NCBI GenBank assembly: GCA_022448945.1
Contig: JAKVCV010000012.1
Coordinates: forward strand, 71,268 to 135,267
Length of the DNA: 64,000 nt
Reading direction: 5' to 3'
Source: Saprospiraceae bacterium
GTDB taxonomy: Bacteria > Bacteroidota > Bacteroidia > Chitinophagales > Saprospiraceae
Shown: in pieces, positions 35,127 to 43,508 of the stretch
How positions within the stretch are numbered: the first letter of the stretch is position 1
Layout of the letters: every line of letters starts with the position of its first letter
Translations under genes and position numbers: made by a program
The notes under the pieces: generated by a model
Told to the model about the DNA's origin: nothing
What the model saw: only the letters and a program-made list of their open reading frames with translations
Database searches by the model: none

Positions 35127-37325
35127 CTAGTTTTTATTATACTTGTTATACTTCTTATTTCCATCCCTATCATTTCGAGGTTTACGGACACGTTCAACAT
35201 ATCCTTCAGGTTTTTCCATAAGAACTTTACGGGATAATTTATACTTACCTGTACGTTCATCAATGGCTAATAATTTAACTTGAAGCTTATCTCCTATAGA
35301 AAGTGCATCTTCAACCTTTTCAATCCTAGACCAAGAGATTTCAGAAACATGCAAAAGGCCCTCTTTTCCCGGCATGAACTCTACAAAAGCACCATAAGGC
35401 ATAATGCTAACAACTTTTGCTTCATATACTTCATTAACTTCTGCTTCAGCAGCTATACTTTTAATCATAGTCAATGCTGCATCGACAGTTTCCTTGCCTA
35501 CTCCTGAGATGAATACAATACCTTTATTATCTTCCTCTTCAATCGTAATTGTTGCTCCCGTTTCTGATTGTATACCCTGAATAATTTTTCCACCTGGGCC
35601 GATTACAGCACCAATTTTATCACCAGGAATTTCATAGCGCAAGATACGTGGAGCATGAGGTTTAAGTTCTTCATTATGAGTTGGAATGGCTGCATTCATC
35701 AAGCCCAGAATATGTAAACGACCGGCTTTAGCTTGTTCAAGCGCAGTTGCCAACAGGTTATAATCCAAACCTTCAATCTTAATATCCATTTGACAAGCAC
35801 AAATTCCTTTATCAGTTCCTGTTACCTTAAAATCCATATCTCCCAAATGATCTTCATCACCCAAGATATCAGATAAAACAACCGAACGATTACCATCAGA
35901 AATTAATCCCATAGCAATACCAGATACTGCACCAGTAATCGGAACTCCAGCATCCATCAAAGCCATTGACCCTGAACAAACAGAAGCCATGGAAGAAGAA
36001 CCATTTGATTCCAATACATCAGAAGTAACACGAATTGTATAAGGATAATCAACAGGAATAACTTGCCCCAAAGAACGTCTTGCCAAATTACCATGACCAA
36101 CTTCTCTACGGGAAACACCACCAATACGCTTAGTTTCATTTGTACAGAAAGGAGGAAATGTATAGTGTAAAAAGAACTTCTCATACCGTTGTTCCATTGC
36201 AGTATCAATCATTGGCTGATCCAACTTAGAACCTAAAGTAACAGTTGCAAGCGCTTGTGTTTCTCCCCTATTAAATATAGATGCACCATGCGGAGAAGGT
36301 AAAGAATCAACCTCACACCAAATAGGGCGAATTTCATCAGGTTTACGTCCATCTAAACGGACTTTTTCAGCCATGACCATCTCACGGATTGTATTTTTCA
36401 TGTTTTGGTAGAAATACTCGTTTACAAAGCTACTATTTTCTTCCATATAGTCTTCTCCATATTTTTTATGAAGAGATTCCACCAATTCTTCTTTGATTAT
36501 AGTAAAACGATCTTTACGTTCTTTCTTACCAAGCGAAGCTGAAGCAACAGCATGAATCTTATCCGTTGTAGCTTTCACTATTTCAGCTTCAAGTTCTTCA
36601 TTTTTAAAAATTTGAGGTGCTGGCCTATTTTTTGTTATACCTAAAGCAGCACGTAAATCAAGCTGCAACTGACATTGCTCTTTAATAGCTTCATGACCTA
36701 TTTTTATTGCTTCTATCAATTCAGCCTCGGAACATTGATCAGATTCTCCTTCAACCATAACAATATTATCCAAAGTACCTCCGATCATAAAGTTCATATC
36801 TGCAGACTCTAAAGCTGTTCTATTTGGATTCACAACGTACTGACCATCGATTCGTGCAACACGTACTTCAGATACTGGAATTTCATATGGAATATCTGAA
36901 GCAATTAATGCAGCTGAAGCAGCAAAAGCAGCATAAGCATCCGACAAAACTTCTTTTTCACCTGATATCAAAGAAACAAAAATCTGAGTTTCATTCATAT
37001 ATCCATCAGGGAAAATAGGACGAATTACACGATCAATTAATCTACAAACCAATATTTCAGGGTCTGAAAGACGTGCTTCTCGTTTAAAAAAGTTGCCTGG
37101 CACACGGCCTGCAGCAGAAAATTTCTGACGATATTCGACAGTTAAAGGAAAAAACCCTTGGCCAGGTTTTGCTTCTAAAGCAGAAACAGCTGTAGCCAAA
37201 AGCCACATGTTTCCACATCGTAATACAACTGATCCATCAGCTAAGGCAGCTAATTTACCACTTTCTAAAATAATCTCTTGCCCTGCTATATTAGCAGAAA
37301 CAGTTGTTGGAATTTGTTTACCCAT
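35127..37325 (-). CDS. pnp: Polyribonucleotide nucleotidyltransferase (PNPase)
   Basis: The protein has 732 residues. Two RNase PH-like halves (about 10-230 and 320-540) surround the helical domain. Catalytic blocks are visible in the second half (SVCSGSMALMDAGVPI, DILGDEDHLGDMDFKVTGT, with the active-site Asp residues). A KH domain follows (IGPGGKIIQGIQSETGATI, about 560-620), then an S1 domain (VVSIMPYGAFVEFMPGKEG, about 630-700), and the C-terminus is basic with Lys and Asn. It degrades RNA from the 3' end by phosphorolysis. The gene lies directly downstream of rpsO on the same strand, the same order as in many bacteria, though with a terminator between. Confidence 0.97.
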   Translation of the reverse strand: MGKQIPTTVSANIAGQEIILESGKLAALADGSVVLRCGNMWLLATAVSALEAKPGQGFFPLTVEYRQKFSAAGRVPGNFFKREARLSDPEILVCRLIDRVIRPIFPDGYMNETQIFVSLISGEKEVLSDAYAAFAASAALIASDIPYEIPVSEVRVARIDGQYVVNPNRTALESADMNFMIGGTLDNIVMVEGESDQCSEAELIEAIKIGHEAIKEQCQLQLDLRAALGITKNRPAPQIFKNEELEAEIVKATTDKIHAVASASLGKKERKDRFTIIKEELVESLHKKYGEDYMEENSSFVNEYFYQNMKNTIREMVMAEKVRLDGRKPDEIRPIWCEVDSLPSPHGASIFNRGETQALATVTLGSKLDQPMIDTAMEQRYEKFFLHYTFPPFCTNETKRIGGVSRREVGHGNLARRSLGQVIPVDYPYTIRVTSDVLESNGSSSMASVCSGSMALMDAGVPITGAVSGIAMGLISDGNRSVVLSDILGDEDHLGDMDFKVTGTDKGICACQMDIKIEGLDYNLLATALEQAKAGRLHILGLMNAAIPTHNEELKPHAPRILRYEIPGDKIGAVIGPGGKIIQGIQSETGATITIEEEDNKGIVFISGVGKETVDAALTMIKSIAAEAEVNEVYEAKVVSIMPYGAFVEFMPGKEGLLHVSEISWSRIEKVEDALSIGDKLQVKLLAIDERTGKYKLSRKVLMEKPEGYVERVRKPRNDRDGNKKYNKYNKN

Positions 37326-37438
37326 TTTTGGTAAAAATTTAAAGTTTTAAATAATTATTATCAATCATGAAATGCCATTTGCAAATCACGTCATCTATAG
37401 ATATAAATATGATATAGAGAAAGTCTTTATCAAAAAGA

Positions 37439-37461
37439 AAGTGCTTCCGATGGAAGCACTT
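37439..37461 (-). terminator. Terminator between rpsO and pnp
   Basis: A perfect 10-base stem (AAGTGCTTCC and GGAAGCACTT) with a 3-base loop lies 24 bases beyond the rpsO stop. On the minus strand it is followed by TCTTTTTGAT. It may attenuate read-through into pnp. Confidence 0.75.
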
Positions 37462-37484
37462 CTAAAAGCATTTATATCTTTATT

Positions 37485-37778
37485 TTATTTATTCTTACCA
37501 AGTACATCTCTTATTTCAAGTTCCTTGATAAGTTCACGATATTTTAATACATCTTTAGCGGCAAGATACCCAAGTAATGAACGTCTATGCCCTACCATTT
37601 TCAACAAAGAACGTCTTGTTGAATGGTCTTTATGATTAACTTTTAGATGTTCAGATAACGATTGAATACGATAAGTTAACAATGCAATCTGTCCTTCTGT
37701 AGAGCCAGTATTTTTTTCAGAACCACCGTAAGTTTTAAAAATCTCAGCAGTTTTTTCTTTTGTTAAATAGATTCCCAT
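37485..37778 (-). CDS. rpsO: 30S ribosomal protein S15
   Basis: The protein is 97 residues from the ATG at 37778 (MGIYLTKEKTAEIFKTYGGS); the upstream extension of 11 codons was rejected because family members start here. Family blocks are NTGSTEGQIALLTYRI, LSEHLKVNHKDHSTRRSLL, the 16S rRNA-binding helices with VGHRRSLLGYLA, and the LIKELEIRDVLGKN-like end. It binds helix 20-22 of 16S rRNA early in assembly. A TACTTTTG -7 box lies about 60 bases upstream. The pnp gene follows after a terminator, as in E. coli where the two are linked by regulation. Confidence 0.96.
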   Translation of the reverse strand: MGIYLTKEKTAEIFKTYGGSEKNTGSTEGQIALLTYRIQSLSEHLKVNHKDHSTRRSLLKMVGHRRSLLGYLAAKDVLKYRELIKELEIRDVLGKNK

Positions 37779-37838
37779 TTTATTTTTATTTTTTAATAGT
37801 TTACTAATCAAGATATTCTAAATCATATTTTAGCACTG

Positions 37839-37846
37839 CAAAAGTA
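37839..37846 (-). promoter_or_regulatory. Likely -7 box of the rpsO promoter
   Basis: TACTTTTG on the minus strand matches TAnnTTTG. Transcription would start near 37832 and leave a leader of about 54 bases. No TTG is found at the expected -33 position, so the call is partial. Confidence 0.45.
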
Positions 37847-37994
37847 TGGTTTTTTTCGATAAAAAGAAGGATTAATTTAGATATTTTATATTTTTTTGTA
37901 CATTGACTATTATTATAGCATACCTTAAAAAAATTTAACAAATACCTTTAAATAGCTATATTCTAACCTTTTGGCACTAGATCAAACAAATCTT

Positions 37995-38453
37995 ATGCGT
38001 TTATCTATTTTGATTTTTTTATGCTTTTTTTTAATGTTTCCTTCCTCTAAAGGTCAACAAATAGATGATAGCTTGTTGGTTGCTTCTTTGTCTAGGACGA
38101 CCTGCTACGGGAATTGTCCATATTATGAAATAAAAGTATACGCTAATGGAATAGCAACTTATCTGGGCAAAAAAAACGTATTATTAATTGGATTTTATAA
38201 AGCAACGATTAATGAAAATATAATTGAGCAGATTCTTAATAAAGCATTGCAAATAAAGTACATGAGTTTAAATAATAAATATCCATTAAAGGGTATAGGT
38301 ATAATTGACTTCCCTGTTTGTATAACCTCAATAAAAACAAAAAAGGGAAAGAAAAAAACGATATACAACAGAAACGATTCACCTCAAAAATTGATTGAAT
38401 TTCAGAATTTTTTTGATAAATTGTTCGAGGAAACAGAATGGAAAAAAATCTGA
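37995..38453 (+). CDS. Exported DUF6438-like protein
   Basis: The start was placed at the ATG at 37995, which opens the signal peptide MRLSILIFLCFFLMFPSSKG; a TTG eight codons upstream was not used. The mature part (about 130 residues) has the features of DUF6438: SLSRTTCYGNCPYYEIKVYA, with paired Cys residues, followed by NGIATYLG, a conserved strand pair and a basic central part (KTKKGKKKTIYN). Many Bacteroidota proteins with this domain are exported and have no known activity. It is isolated between divergent rpsO and the tRNA gene. Confidence 0.75.
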   Translation: MRLSILIFLCFFLMFPSSKGQQIDDSLLVASLSRTTCYGNCPYYEIKVYANGIATYLGKKNVLLIGFYKATINENIIEQILNKALQIKYMSLNNKYPLKGIGIIDFPVCITSIKTKKGKKKTIYNRNDSPQKLIEFQNFFDKLFEETEWKKI

Positions 38454-38620
38454 TATTTCTTTAACAATTACGAATAAATAAACTAATTAATATATATAAT
38501 TGAGGTTTTAAAAAACGTTAAATTGAACGCATGCATTTTAATTGAATTTTAGTTCAACAAAAATAAAATCTATTTTATCTCGTGATCAGATTATATTTAT
38601 TAAAAAATTACTGCAATTTA

Positions 38621-38650
38621 TTGTATTTATTCAAAAACGCACTATATTTG
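38621..38650 (+). promoter_or_regulatory. Promoter of tRNA-Cys
   Basis: TTG at 38621-38623 and TATATTTG at 38643-38650 are separated by 19 bases, which is an exact Bacteroidota sigma-A type arrangement. Transcription should begin near 38657, about eight bases before the tRNA. Confidence 0.85.
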
Positions 38651-38664
38651 CTTAGAGACAAGAT

Positions 38665-38735
38665 GGTCGGGTGGCCGAGCGGCTAGGCTGGGCTCTGCAA
38701 AAGCTCCTACAGCGGTTCGAATCCGCTTCCGACCT
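38665..38735 (+). tRNA. tRNA-Cys (anticodon GCA)
   Basis: The 71-base gene folds as a cloverleaf. The acceptor stem is GGTCGGG paired with TCCGACC, the anticodon arm GGGCT-CTGCAAA-AGCTC carries GCA for Cys, and the T arm has the GGTTCGAATCC sequence. The discriminator base is T, as expected for tRNA-Cys. The CCA end is not encoded. A promoter lies upstream and a terminator directly downstream, so it is a single-gene unit. Confidence 0.96.
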
Positions 38736-38740
38736 CTACT

Positions 38741-38779
38741 AAAAGTTCCATTAACAATTATGTTGTGGAACTTTTTTTG
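38741..38779 (+). terminator. Terminator of tRNA-Cys
   Basis: A perfect 10-base stem (AAAAGTTCCA and TGGAACTTTT) encloses a 15-base loop and ends in a run of seven T. It starts six bases after the tRNA. Confidence 0.85.
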
Positions 38780-39194
38780 TTTTAGTAGTTGTTTGTTTTG
38801 TCTTTAGAAAGGCTTTAAGAACCAAATTGACTACTTACTCCATTTAATGATTAGATGAACACTTTTTACTTTGGTTAAGGCCAATTAAAAAGCCTGTATG
38901 TACTTGTAGTTATCGAGCGTAAGCACCCTAATCTTTTCAAGCGTCATTTTTAAATAAAAATCAATGCTTCATACATTGATTTATTGTTCTTTATTAATTT
39001 TAATTGTAATAAAAATGAGACTATCCAAAAAATAACAATTATAATGTATCGGAAAATCAAAAAATTTAATGATAGACGGCTTTATTACTTGATTATTAAT
39101 TTTTCGTAATTCAAAACATATAAATTTTTAATATTAAATAATAATATTAATTTTAAGAAAACGAATTGCTTATTCACTAAAAAAATAATACAAA
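38780..39194. other. 415-base intergenic region
   Basis: No frame, RNA gene or terminator was found. The last 70 bases before the ATG at 39195 are very AT-rich and must hold the promoter of the coiled-coil gene, but no TAnnTTTG pair could be identified. Confidence 0.35.
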
Positions 39195-39914
39195 ATGAGT
39201 ACTAAAAATGAAAACATTAAAAAAGAACTGGTACTTCTAGAAAATAAACTTAAACAATATCAAATAGCATTTAAAGAGGATGGAACAATTGATAAGAACG
39301 AACAGAAAAAACTGGATGAATTAAAAGAAATTATTCATGAATGTAAAATAAAATTAAATAGTACTGAACCACAAGAAAATAGTCAAGCTGACATATCAAA
39401 TGTTAATGCAGCTGAGATTCAAAGATTAAGAGAAGAATTAGTAAAACTTGCGGGAAGAAATGTCCCTGTTGGTGTAAATAGAACTTATAAACAATACATT
39501 GCATTAGGAGGAGATGAAGGTGAAATACATAAATGCGCTGCTGAAGCAGCCAGGGTTACTGGAAATATGGCTGCTTTTTTAAAAAGAGCTAATGCCGCAA
39601 AAAAGAAAGGGGTTGATACAACAGGCCTATTTGCAGAATTAGAATCTTACGTTAAAATAACTATAAGTTCTACAACTCAAATCCCGAAATCAAATAAAAA
39701 GAAAACATCAATTGGTGCACCAACACTAAACATTAAAGTTGCACCCTTTCATCCTTGTCATAAAAAAGCAATAGAATTTGCTGATAAAAAACTGCAAGAA
39801 AAATGGTCATTCAGAGGATTTCTACCATTCGGAGAATACACACTTGAACATGAAGGGAGAAAAAAAGAATTTGAACTGAATAATCAATGTATACAAACTA
39901 AAATTGAAATTTGA
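39195..39914 (+). CDS. Unknown protein with N-terminal coiled coil and partial EF-hand-like motif
   Basis: The protein has 239 residues and no signal peptide, so it is probably cytoplasmic. Residues 5-55 and 70-88 are charged helices likely to form coiled coils. Within the first is FKEDGTIDKNEQKKLDEL (26-43). Its DG-x-I-D-x-x-E matches the second half of an EF-hand loop, but the first two ligand positions are Ala and Lys, so Ca binding is not assured. Residues 88-155 are helical (LGGDEGEIHKCAAEAARVTG). The C-terminal 60 residues are basic and aromatic (KKAIEFADKKLQEKWSFRGF). No family was recognised. It is followed in the same direction by the ion channel (159-base gap) and the TerB-like gene. 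Confidence 0.6.
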   Translation: MSTKNENIKKELVLLENKLKQYQIAFKEDGTIDKNEQKKLDELKEIIHECKIKLNSTEPQENSQADISNVNAAEIQRLREELVKLAGRNVPVGVNRTYKQYIALGGDEGEIHKCAAEAARVTGNMAAFLKRANAAKKKGVDTTGLFAELESYVKITISSTTQIPKSNKKKTSIGAPTLNIKVAPFHPCHKKAIEFADKKLQEKWSFRGFLPFGEYTLEHEGRKKEFELNNQCIQTKIEI

Positions 39915-40073
39915 TATGATAATTTATAATGTGTCTATCCTACTACCATTAAATTGAAAGAACATTTTTAAGAATTTTTAGTTTTTGTCACAACTCTTTT
40001 TTGTAATAATTATGTTAATTACTTATAATTGTAATAGATTTAGTACTGAACAGAAAATTCATCAAATGAGATT

Positions 40074-40916
40074 ATGGGGAAAAACAGATCTAGATTCAGA
40101 GTACCTGCAAGAAAATTGATAGACAATAAATGGTTTACAATTGCAATCATGCTTTTGATAATCATTAATGGATTGCTCATCGGTGTACAAACTTATGAAA
40201 ATGTACCAGACTACATCCAAGTAATCCAACTTTGTATTCTTTTTATTTTTTTTATTGAAATCATTATCAGATGGACAGGAAGAACTACCACTGCTGAATA
40301 TCTTTCTGACAAATGGAATCTATTTGATGTTTTTATTGTAATCATTGGTGTCATTCCTGAAGTTGCTGAAATAGTCCTGGAAAGTGATTCTGAATCTAAA
40401 AACATTTTATCTACACTAAGGATACTTAGAGTAATTCAACTTACAAGGTCTATCAGAGCTATTGGTGAATTACAATTACTCATAGGTGTATTGGTTAAAT
40501 CTATTCGTTCTCTTTCTTATATTGCAGTACTTTTTTCACTGATTATGTATATCTATGCCATTATAGGTGTAACGTTGTTCAAAAATCGAGACTATGATAA
40601 TTCTGAACATTTGAGAGTTACACTTTCAAATCCTGACCCCTATGGAGATTTAGGAGAAGCATTCTTCACATTATTTCGAATTTTAACTGGAGAAGATTGG
40701 ACAGATTTACGTTATAATTTATTACAGAATGATTATATCAAGGGGAATGTACCTTCCTCTACGAATGCAACAGTTACTTTTTACCATGTGTCCTGGATGG
40801 TCATTGCTGCCTATTTACTAATTAACCTTGTAATTGGTGCAATTGTAAATAATTTTCAACTGGTTTTAGATGCTCAAAGAGAAGAAGAGGAAGCAAATGC
40901 TCTTAAGAAAGAATAA
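40074..40916 (+). CDS. Single-domain voltage-gated cation channel with a TGEDW filter
   Basis: The protein has 280 residues with six membrane helices, matching the bacterial Ion_trans (NaChBac-like) family. S1 is at about 21-39, S2 47-66, S3 80-101, S4 111-130, S5 143-169 and S6 236-262. S4 has Arg at 116, 119, 125 and 128 with Gln at 122 (LRILRVIQLTRSIR), so it is a voltage sensor. The pore loop has the filter TGEDW at 205-209. The bacterial Na channels usually read TLESW. TGEDW is the form found in domain II of animal CaV channels, so Ca or mixed permeability is a possibility (inference). The C-terminus ends in an acidic helix (AQREEEEANALKKE). Four chains should form the pore. The coiled-coil gene and the TerB-like gene flank it. 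Confidence 0.88.
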   Translation: MGKNRSRFRVPARKLIDNKWFTIAIMLLIIINGLLIGVQTYENVPDYIQVIQLCILFIFFIEIIIRWTGRTTTAEYLSDKWNLFDVFIVIIGVIPEVAEIVLESDSESKNILSTLRILRVIQLTRSIRAIGELQLLIGVLVKSIRSLSYIAVLFSLIMYIYAIIGVTLFKNRDYDNSEHLRVTLSNPDPYGDLGEAFFTLFRILTGEDWTDLRYNLLQNDYIKGNVPSSTNATVTFYHVSWMVIAAYLLINLVIGAIVNNFQLVLDAQREEEEANALKKE

Positions 40917-40995
40917 TACCTTTTTTAATCTATTCCTAATTATTTAGAACAACTTCATTCTTAACTATCATCCCTATCGTAATATTAAATATAAC

Positions 40996-41862
40996 ATGGA
41001 ACTTAGTTACATAAAGATTCAACCTTATTTACACAAATCAACACAAGAAGGCAATAGAATGATTTGCATTTTCAAATTTGAAAATAAAAAATTTGAATCT
41101 GAATCAACTATTACTAAAGGCAATGAAATTGGATCTGATATTGGTTCAAAAATTGCTAAAAATGCTGGAATGAGTCAAATGCGTTCATTTCTAACAAGGC
41201 TTGTTAAAAAAAACATTGAAATAAAAAATGATGTTACAATTAACTCCGATGAAGTTTTTACAGATAAAGAAAAAGAAGCTGCAATTGTTAATGCCTTTAA
41301 AGGCATCATGAATGAAATAATATATGATAGTAAAGAAAAAAAATGGCGTATTGCATCAGGAGTATCTGAATTTGAAAAAAGAATGAAAAAATTTCCTCTT
41401 GTTGAAATTTATGATAAAAAGATAATGGCTAGAATGCTGGTTGAAATGGCGAGAGCAGATCAAAGAATTGAAGAACAAGAAAGATTGTTTTTTGAGAGTT
41501 TCCTTACACCTGACACCGGGAAATTAGGTGATCTGATGCGGAGCCCTTATTTAACTTATTCTGATTGTGAAAAAGTAAATAAAAAAGCCAGAAACACCCT
41601 GTTTTTAGTTGTTGCAGCAGTTGCACTAACTGATAATGAATTCAATATAAAAGAACAAGAAAAGCTAAATAGTTTTGCTAAGATGTTAGATTTTGATGAT
41701 ACAACTAAAGAGAAACTATTGGCAATTGCACAAGATTATACACTTCAGCTTGCTATTAGAGCAAACAACAATAATATGACTTCAGAATACCTTTTTGCAT
41801 TTGCTGATAAAATAGGAATGAATAAAGAAGACGCAGAACGCACACAAAAACGTTTACAATAG
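40996..41862 (+). CDS. TerB-like domain protein
   Basis: The protein has 288 residues and no signal or transmembrane helix. The N-terminal 130 residues are not recognised. Residues about 142-280 resemble the TerB/DnaJ-associated helical fold. Two metal-type motifs appear in order: ARADQRIEEQERLFFESFL (from A152, with D155 and E162) and AVALTDNEFNIKEQEKLNSF (with D213 and E222). The D-x2-I/F-x3-E spacing is that of TerB. TerB proteins come from tellurite-resistance loci, where Ca-binding partners occur, but here there are no other ter genes. Its function is unknown; its place after the ion channel (79-base gap, same strand) suggests a shared role. Confidence 0.65.
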   Translation: MELSYIKIQPYLHKSTQEGNRMICIFKFENKKFESESTITKGNEIGSDIGSKIAKNAGMSQMRSFLTRLVKKNIEIKNDVTINSDEVFTDKEKEAAIVNAFKGIMNEIIYDSKEKKWRIASGVSEFEKRMKKFPLVEIYDKKIMARMLVEMARADQRIEEQERLFFESFLTPDTGKLGDLMRSPYLTYSDCEKVNKKARNTLFLVVAAVALTDNEFNIKEQEKLNSFAKMLDFDDTTKEKLLAIAQDYTLQLAIRANNNNMTSEYLFAFADKIGMNKEDAERTQKRLQ

Positions 41863-41894
41863 AGCACATTTATATTCCTGACATTATATCAAAA

Positions 41895-41914
41895 AGCCAT
41901 TGTAATCATTGGCT
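41895..41914 (-). terminator. Weak hairpin after the deacetylase gene
   Basis: On the minus strand AGCCA and TGGCT form a 5-base stem with a 10-base loop, followed by TTTTTGAT. It lies 7 bases past the deacetylase stop. The stem is short, so this is uncertain. Confidence 0.35.
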
Positions 41915-41920
41915 GTATTG

Positions 41921-43261
41921 TCAAATAGCTGATTTTATTATCTCCTCATATACATTTCTCCAACCATTCCATCCCCATACCTCACAAAGAGAACTATTAT
42001 GCCAAATACTAATCAACTGCCCTTGAACTTGTTGAGTATTTTGAATAATTGGCATAACATATTCAAGGACATTTTCTGGGGCTAATTTCAAATAATTTTT
42101 AAGGGTTACATCCATAAATTGAAAAGGAAATATTTTAAGTGTAGTTATTTTTTCTTCACGCAAGTTATACCAGTAAAATGGTGTTGCAATACTAGCTCTG
42201 AAACCACACATATCTGGATATCCCATCGAATAATCCTCTTTAATATTTAGATTAACTAACCTTTGATATGTTTCTGGAAAATTCAATAAAAGAAAGTGTT
42301 GACGACTTCGCATAACTGTTTGCTTAGTAATATTTTCAAGTCTTTGAATCTCACTAGCTAAAACATCTTTTTGATCTTTAGAACCAAAAGAAGGATGAAT
42401 TCCAATAGGGTATTTGTTTGAATTCTGAGCTATCAACTTTCTAAAATACTTATTGTTATAATTAATATTCTTATCATAAATACCATAATCTCCTAACAAC
42501 CAAAAATAAGTGGAATTCAAACCATATTTGCTTTCTAAACATTCAAGATAATCAAAACAATCATAAGGATCTTTCTGAATTCTTAACCAAGTTTTAAGTT
42601 GATGGATAATAGTTAAGCTATCTCTATTTAACAAATTCCTACAAAATGCTGCGGTTTGCCTAATAATTCCTTTCTTTAAAAAAGCGAATGCATGATCAAT
42701 ATCATACGTAGGAGTAAATTGATATTCACGTTCATTAAATTGCAACTTTGGATAATATTCTATAATAATTTCTTTAATTTTTATAGCCCATAAATTAACT
42801 AAAGGCATTTGCAAAAAAGAATTTCTATATGCCATACTATTAGAAGCTGGAAAACGTCCATATTGATCTGGGGTAAAAGGAAGATATTCTTCGTAACGAC
42901 TTAATAAATAGAAAGCTAGAGCAAAGGGATCAAAAGGAAAGATAGATTTTAAGGCAATACTATTTGACAAACGATCATTGTCGTAAAAAAATGCAGCAGG
43001 TAAATTATTATATGTTTTGAACTGAAGAGTTATTTTAGAAATACCGCTCTGATGCAAAAACCCATCTGGATAAATAACAGGTACATCAATAATAGAAGTA
43101 GTACTGTAATTTATCTTTGCAACGTCCTTAAGTTGTTTAAAGTCATTTAATTCAGATGTCAACTCTACTTCATCTACTCCCAAAATTTGATTGAAGATTA
43201 ATTGAGAAATATAGGTAATTCTAGGGGTTATTTCTGAAACGTAGATTAAAATTTTATTCAT
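41921..43261 (-). CDS. Polysaccharide deacetylase family protein (DUF7033 N-terminus)
   Basis: The protein has 446 residues and no clear signal peptide. The N-terminal 150 residues match in layout the DUF7033 region found ahead of some Bacteroidota deacetylases (LKSIFPFDPFALAFYLLSRY, EEYLPFTPDQYGRFP). The NodB-like part begins near TPTYDIDHAFAF (D and H for metal), then has FWLLGDYGIYD, IGIHPSFGS (H-x-P-S metal motif), SRQHFLLLNFPETYQ and a WHNSSL end. It should remove acetyl groups from a polysaccharide, such as capsule or exopolysaccharide; the substrate is unknown. It is convergent with the TerB-like gene. Confidence 0.85.
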   Translation of the reverse strand: MNKILIYVSEITPRITYISQLIFNQILGVDEVELTSELNDFKQLKDVAKINYSTTSIIDVPVIYPDGFLHQSGISKITLQFKTYNNLPAAFFYDNDRLSNSIALKSIFPFDPFALAFYLLSRYEEYLPFTPDQYGRFPASNSMAYRNSFLQMPLVNLWAIKIKEIIIEYYPKLQFNEREYQFTPTYDIDHAFAFLKKGIIRQTAAFCRNLLNRDSLTIIHQLKTWLRIQKDPYDCFDYLECLESKYGLNSTYFWLLGDYGIYDKNINYNNKYFRKLIAQNSNKYPIGIHPSFGSKDQKDVLASEIQRLENITKQTVMRSRQHFLLLNFPETYQRLVNLNIKEDYSMGYPDMCGFRASIATPFYWYNLREEKITTLKIFPFQFMDVTLKNYLKLAPENVLEYVMPIIQNTQQVQGQLISIWHNSSLCEVWGWNGWRNVYEEIIKSAI

Positions 43262-43363
43262 TTTTTACAACAGTATTTGAATATAAACTACTGGAAATAA
43301 TTATATTATTATCTTTGTTAATCCTATTAAATAATTTGCAATGCAGATATCAGTACTAAAAAA

Positions 43364-43393
43364 TTGCTTTTTATAATAGAAGGCTTATATTTG
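43364..43393 (+). promoter_or_regulatory. Promoter of efp
   Basis: TTG at 43364-43366 and TATATTTG at 43386-43393 are separated by 19 bases, an exact Bacteroidota match. The start of transcription would be near 43400, leaving a leader of about 108 bases before the GTG at 43509. Confidence 0.8.
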
Positions 43394-43508
43394 TTGCCGA
43401 TTAATATATTTACATTGCTATAATAATCACAAATTGTTTTTAATTTTTTTTTATGTCTTAATAAGAATTGAAATAAAATTACAAATTTTTATACAAAATA
43501 AACTACAA

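Noticed and set aside
43310..43317. TATCTTTG as an efp promoter
   Set aside because: No TTG lies at the right distance upstream; the TTG/TATATTTG pair at 43364-43393 is much better.
43434..43508. Longer EF-P start at a TTG
   Set aside because: The extra 25 residues are not in the family; the GTG at 43509 gives the normal 188-residue protein and a leader of sensible length.
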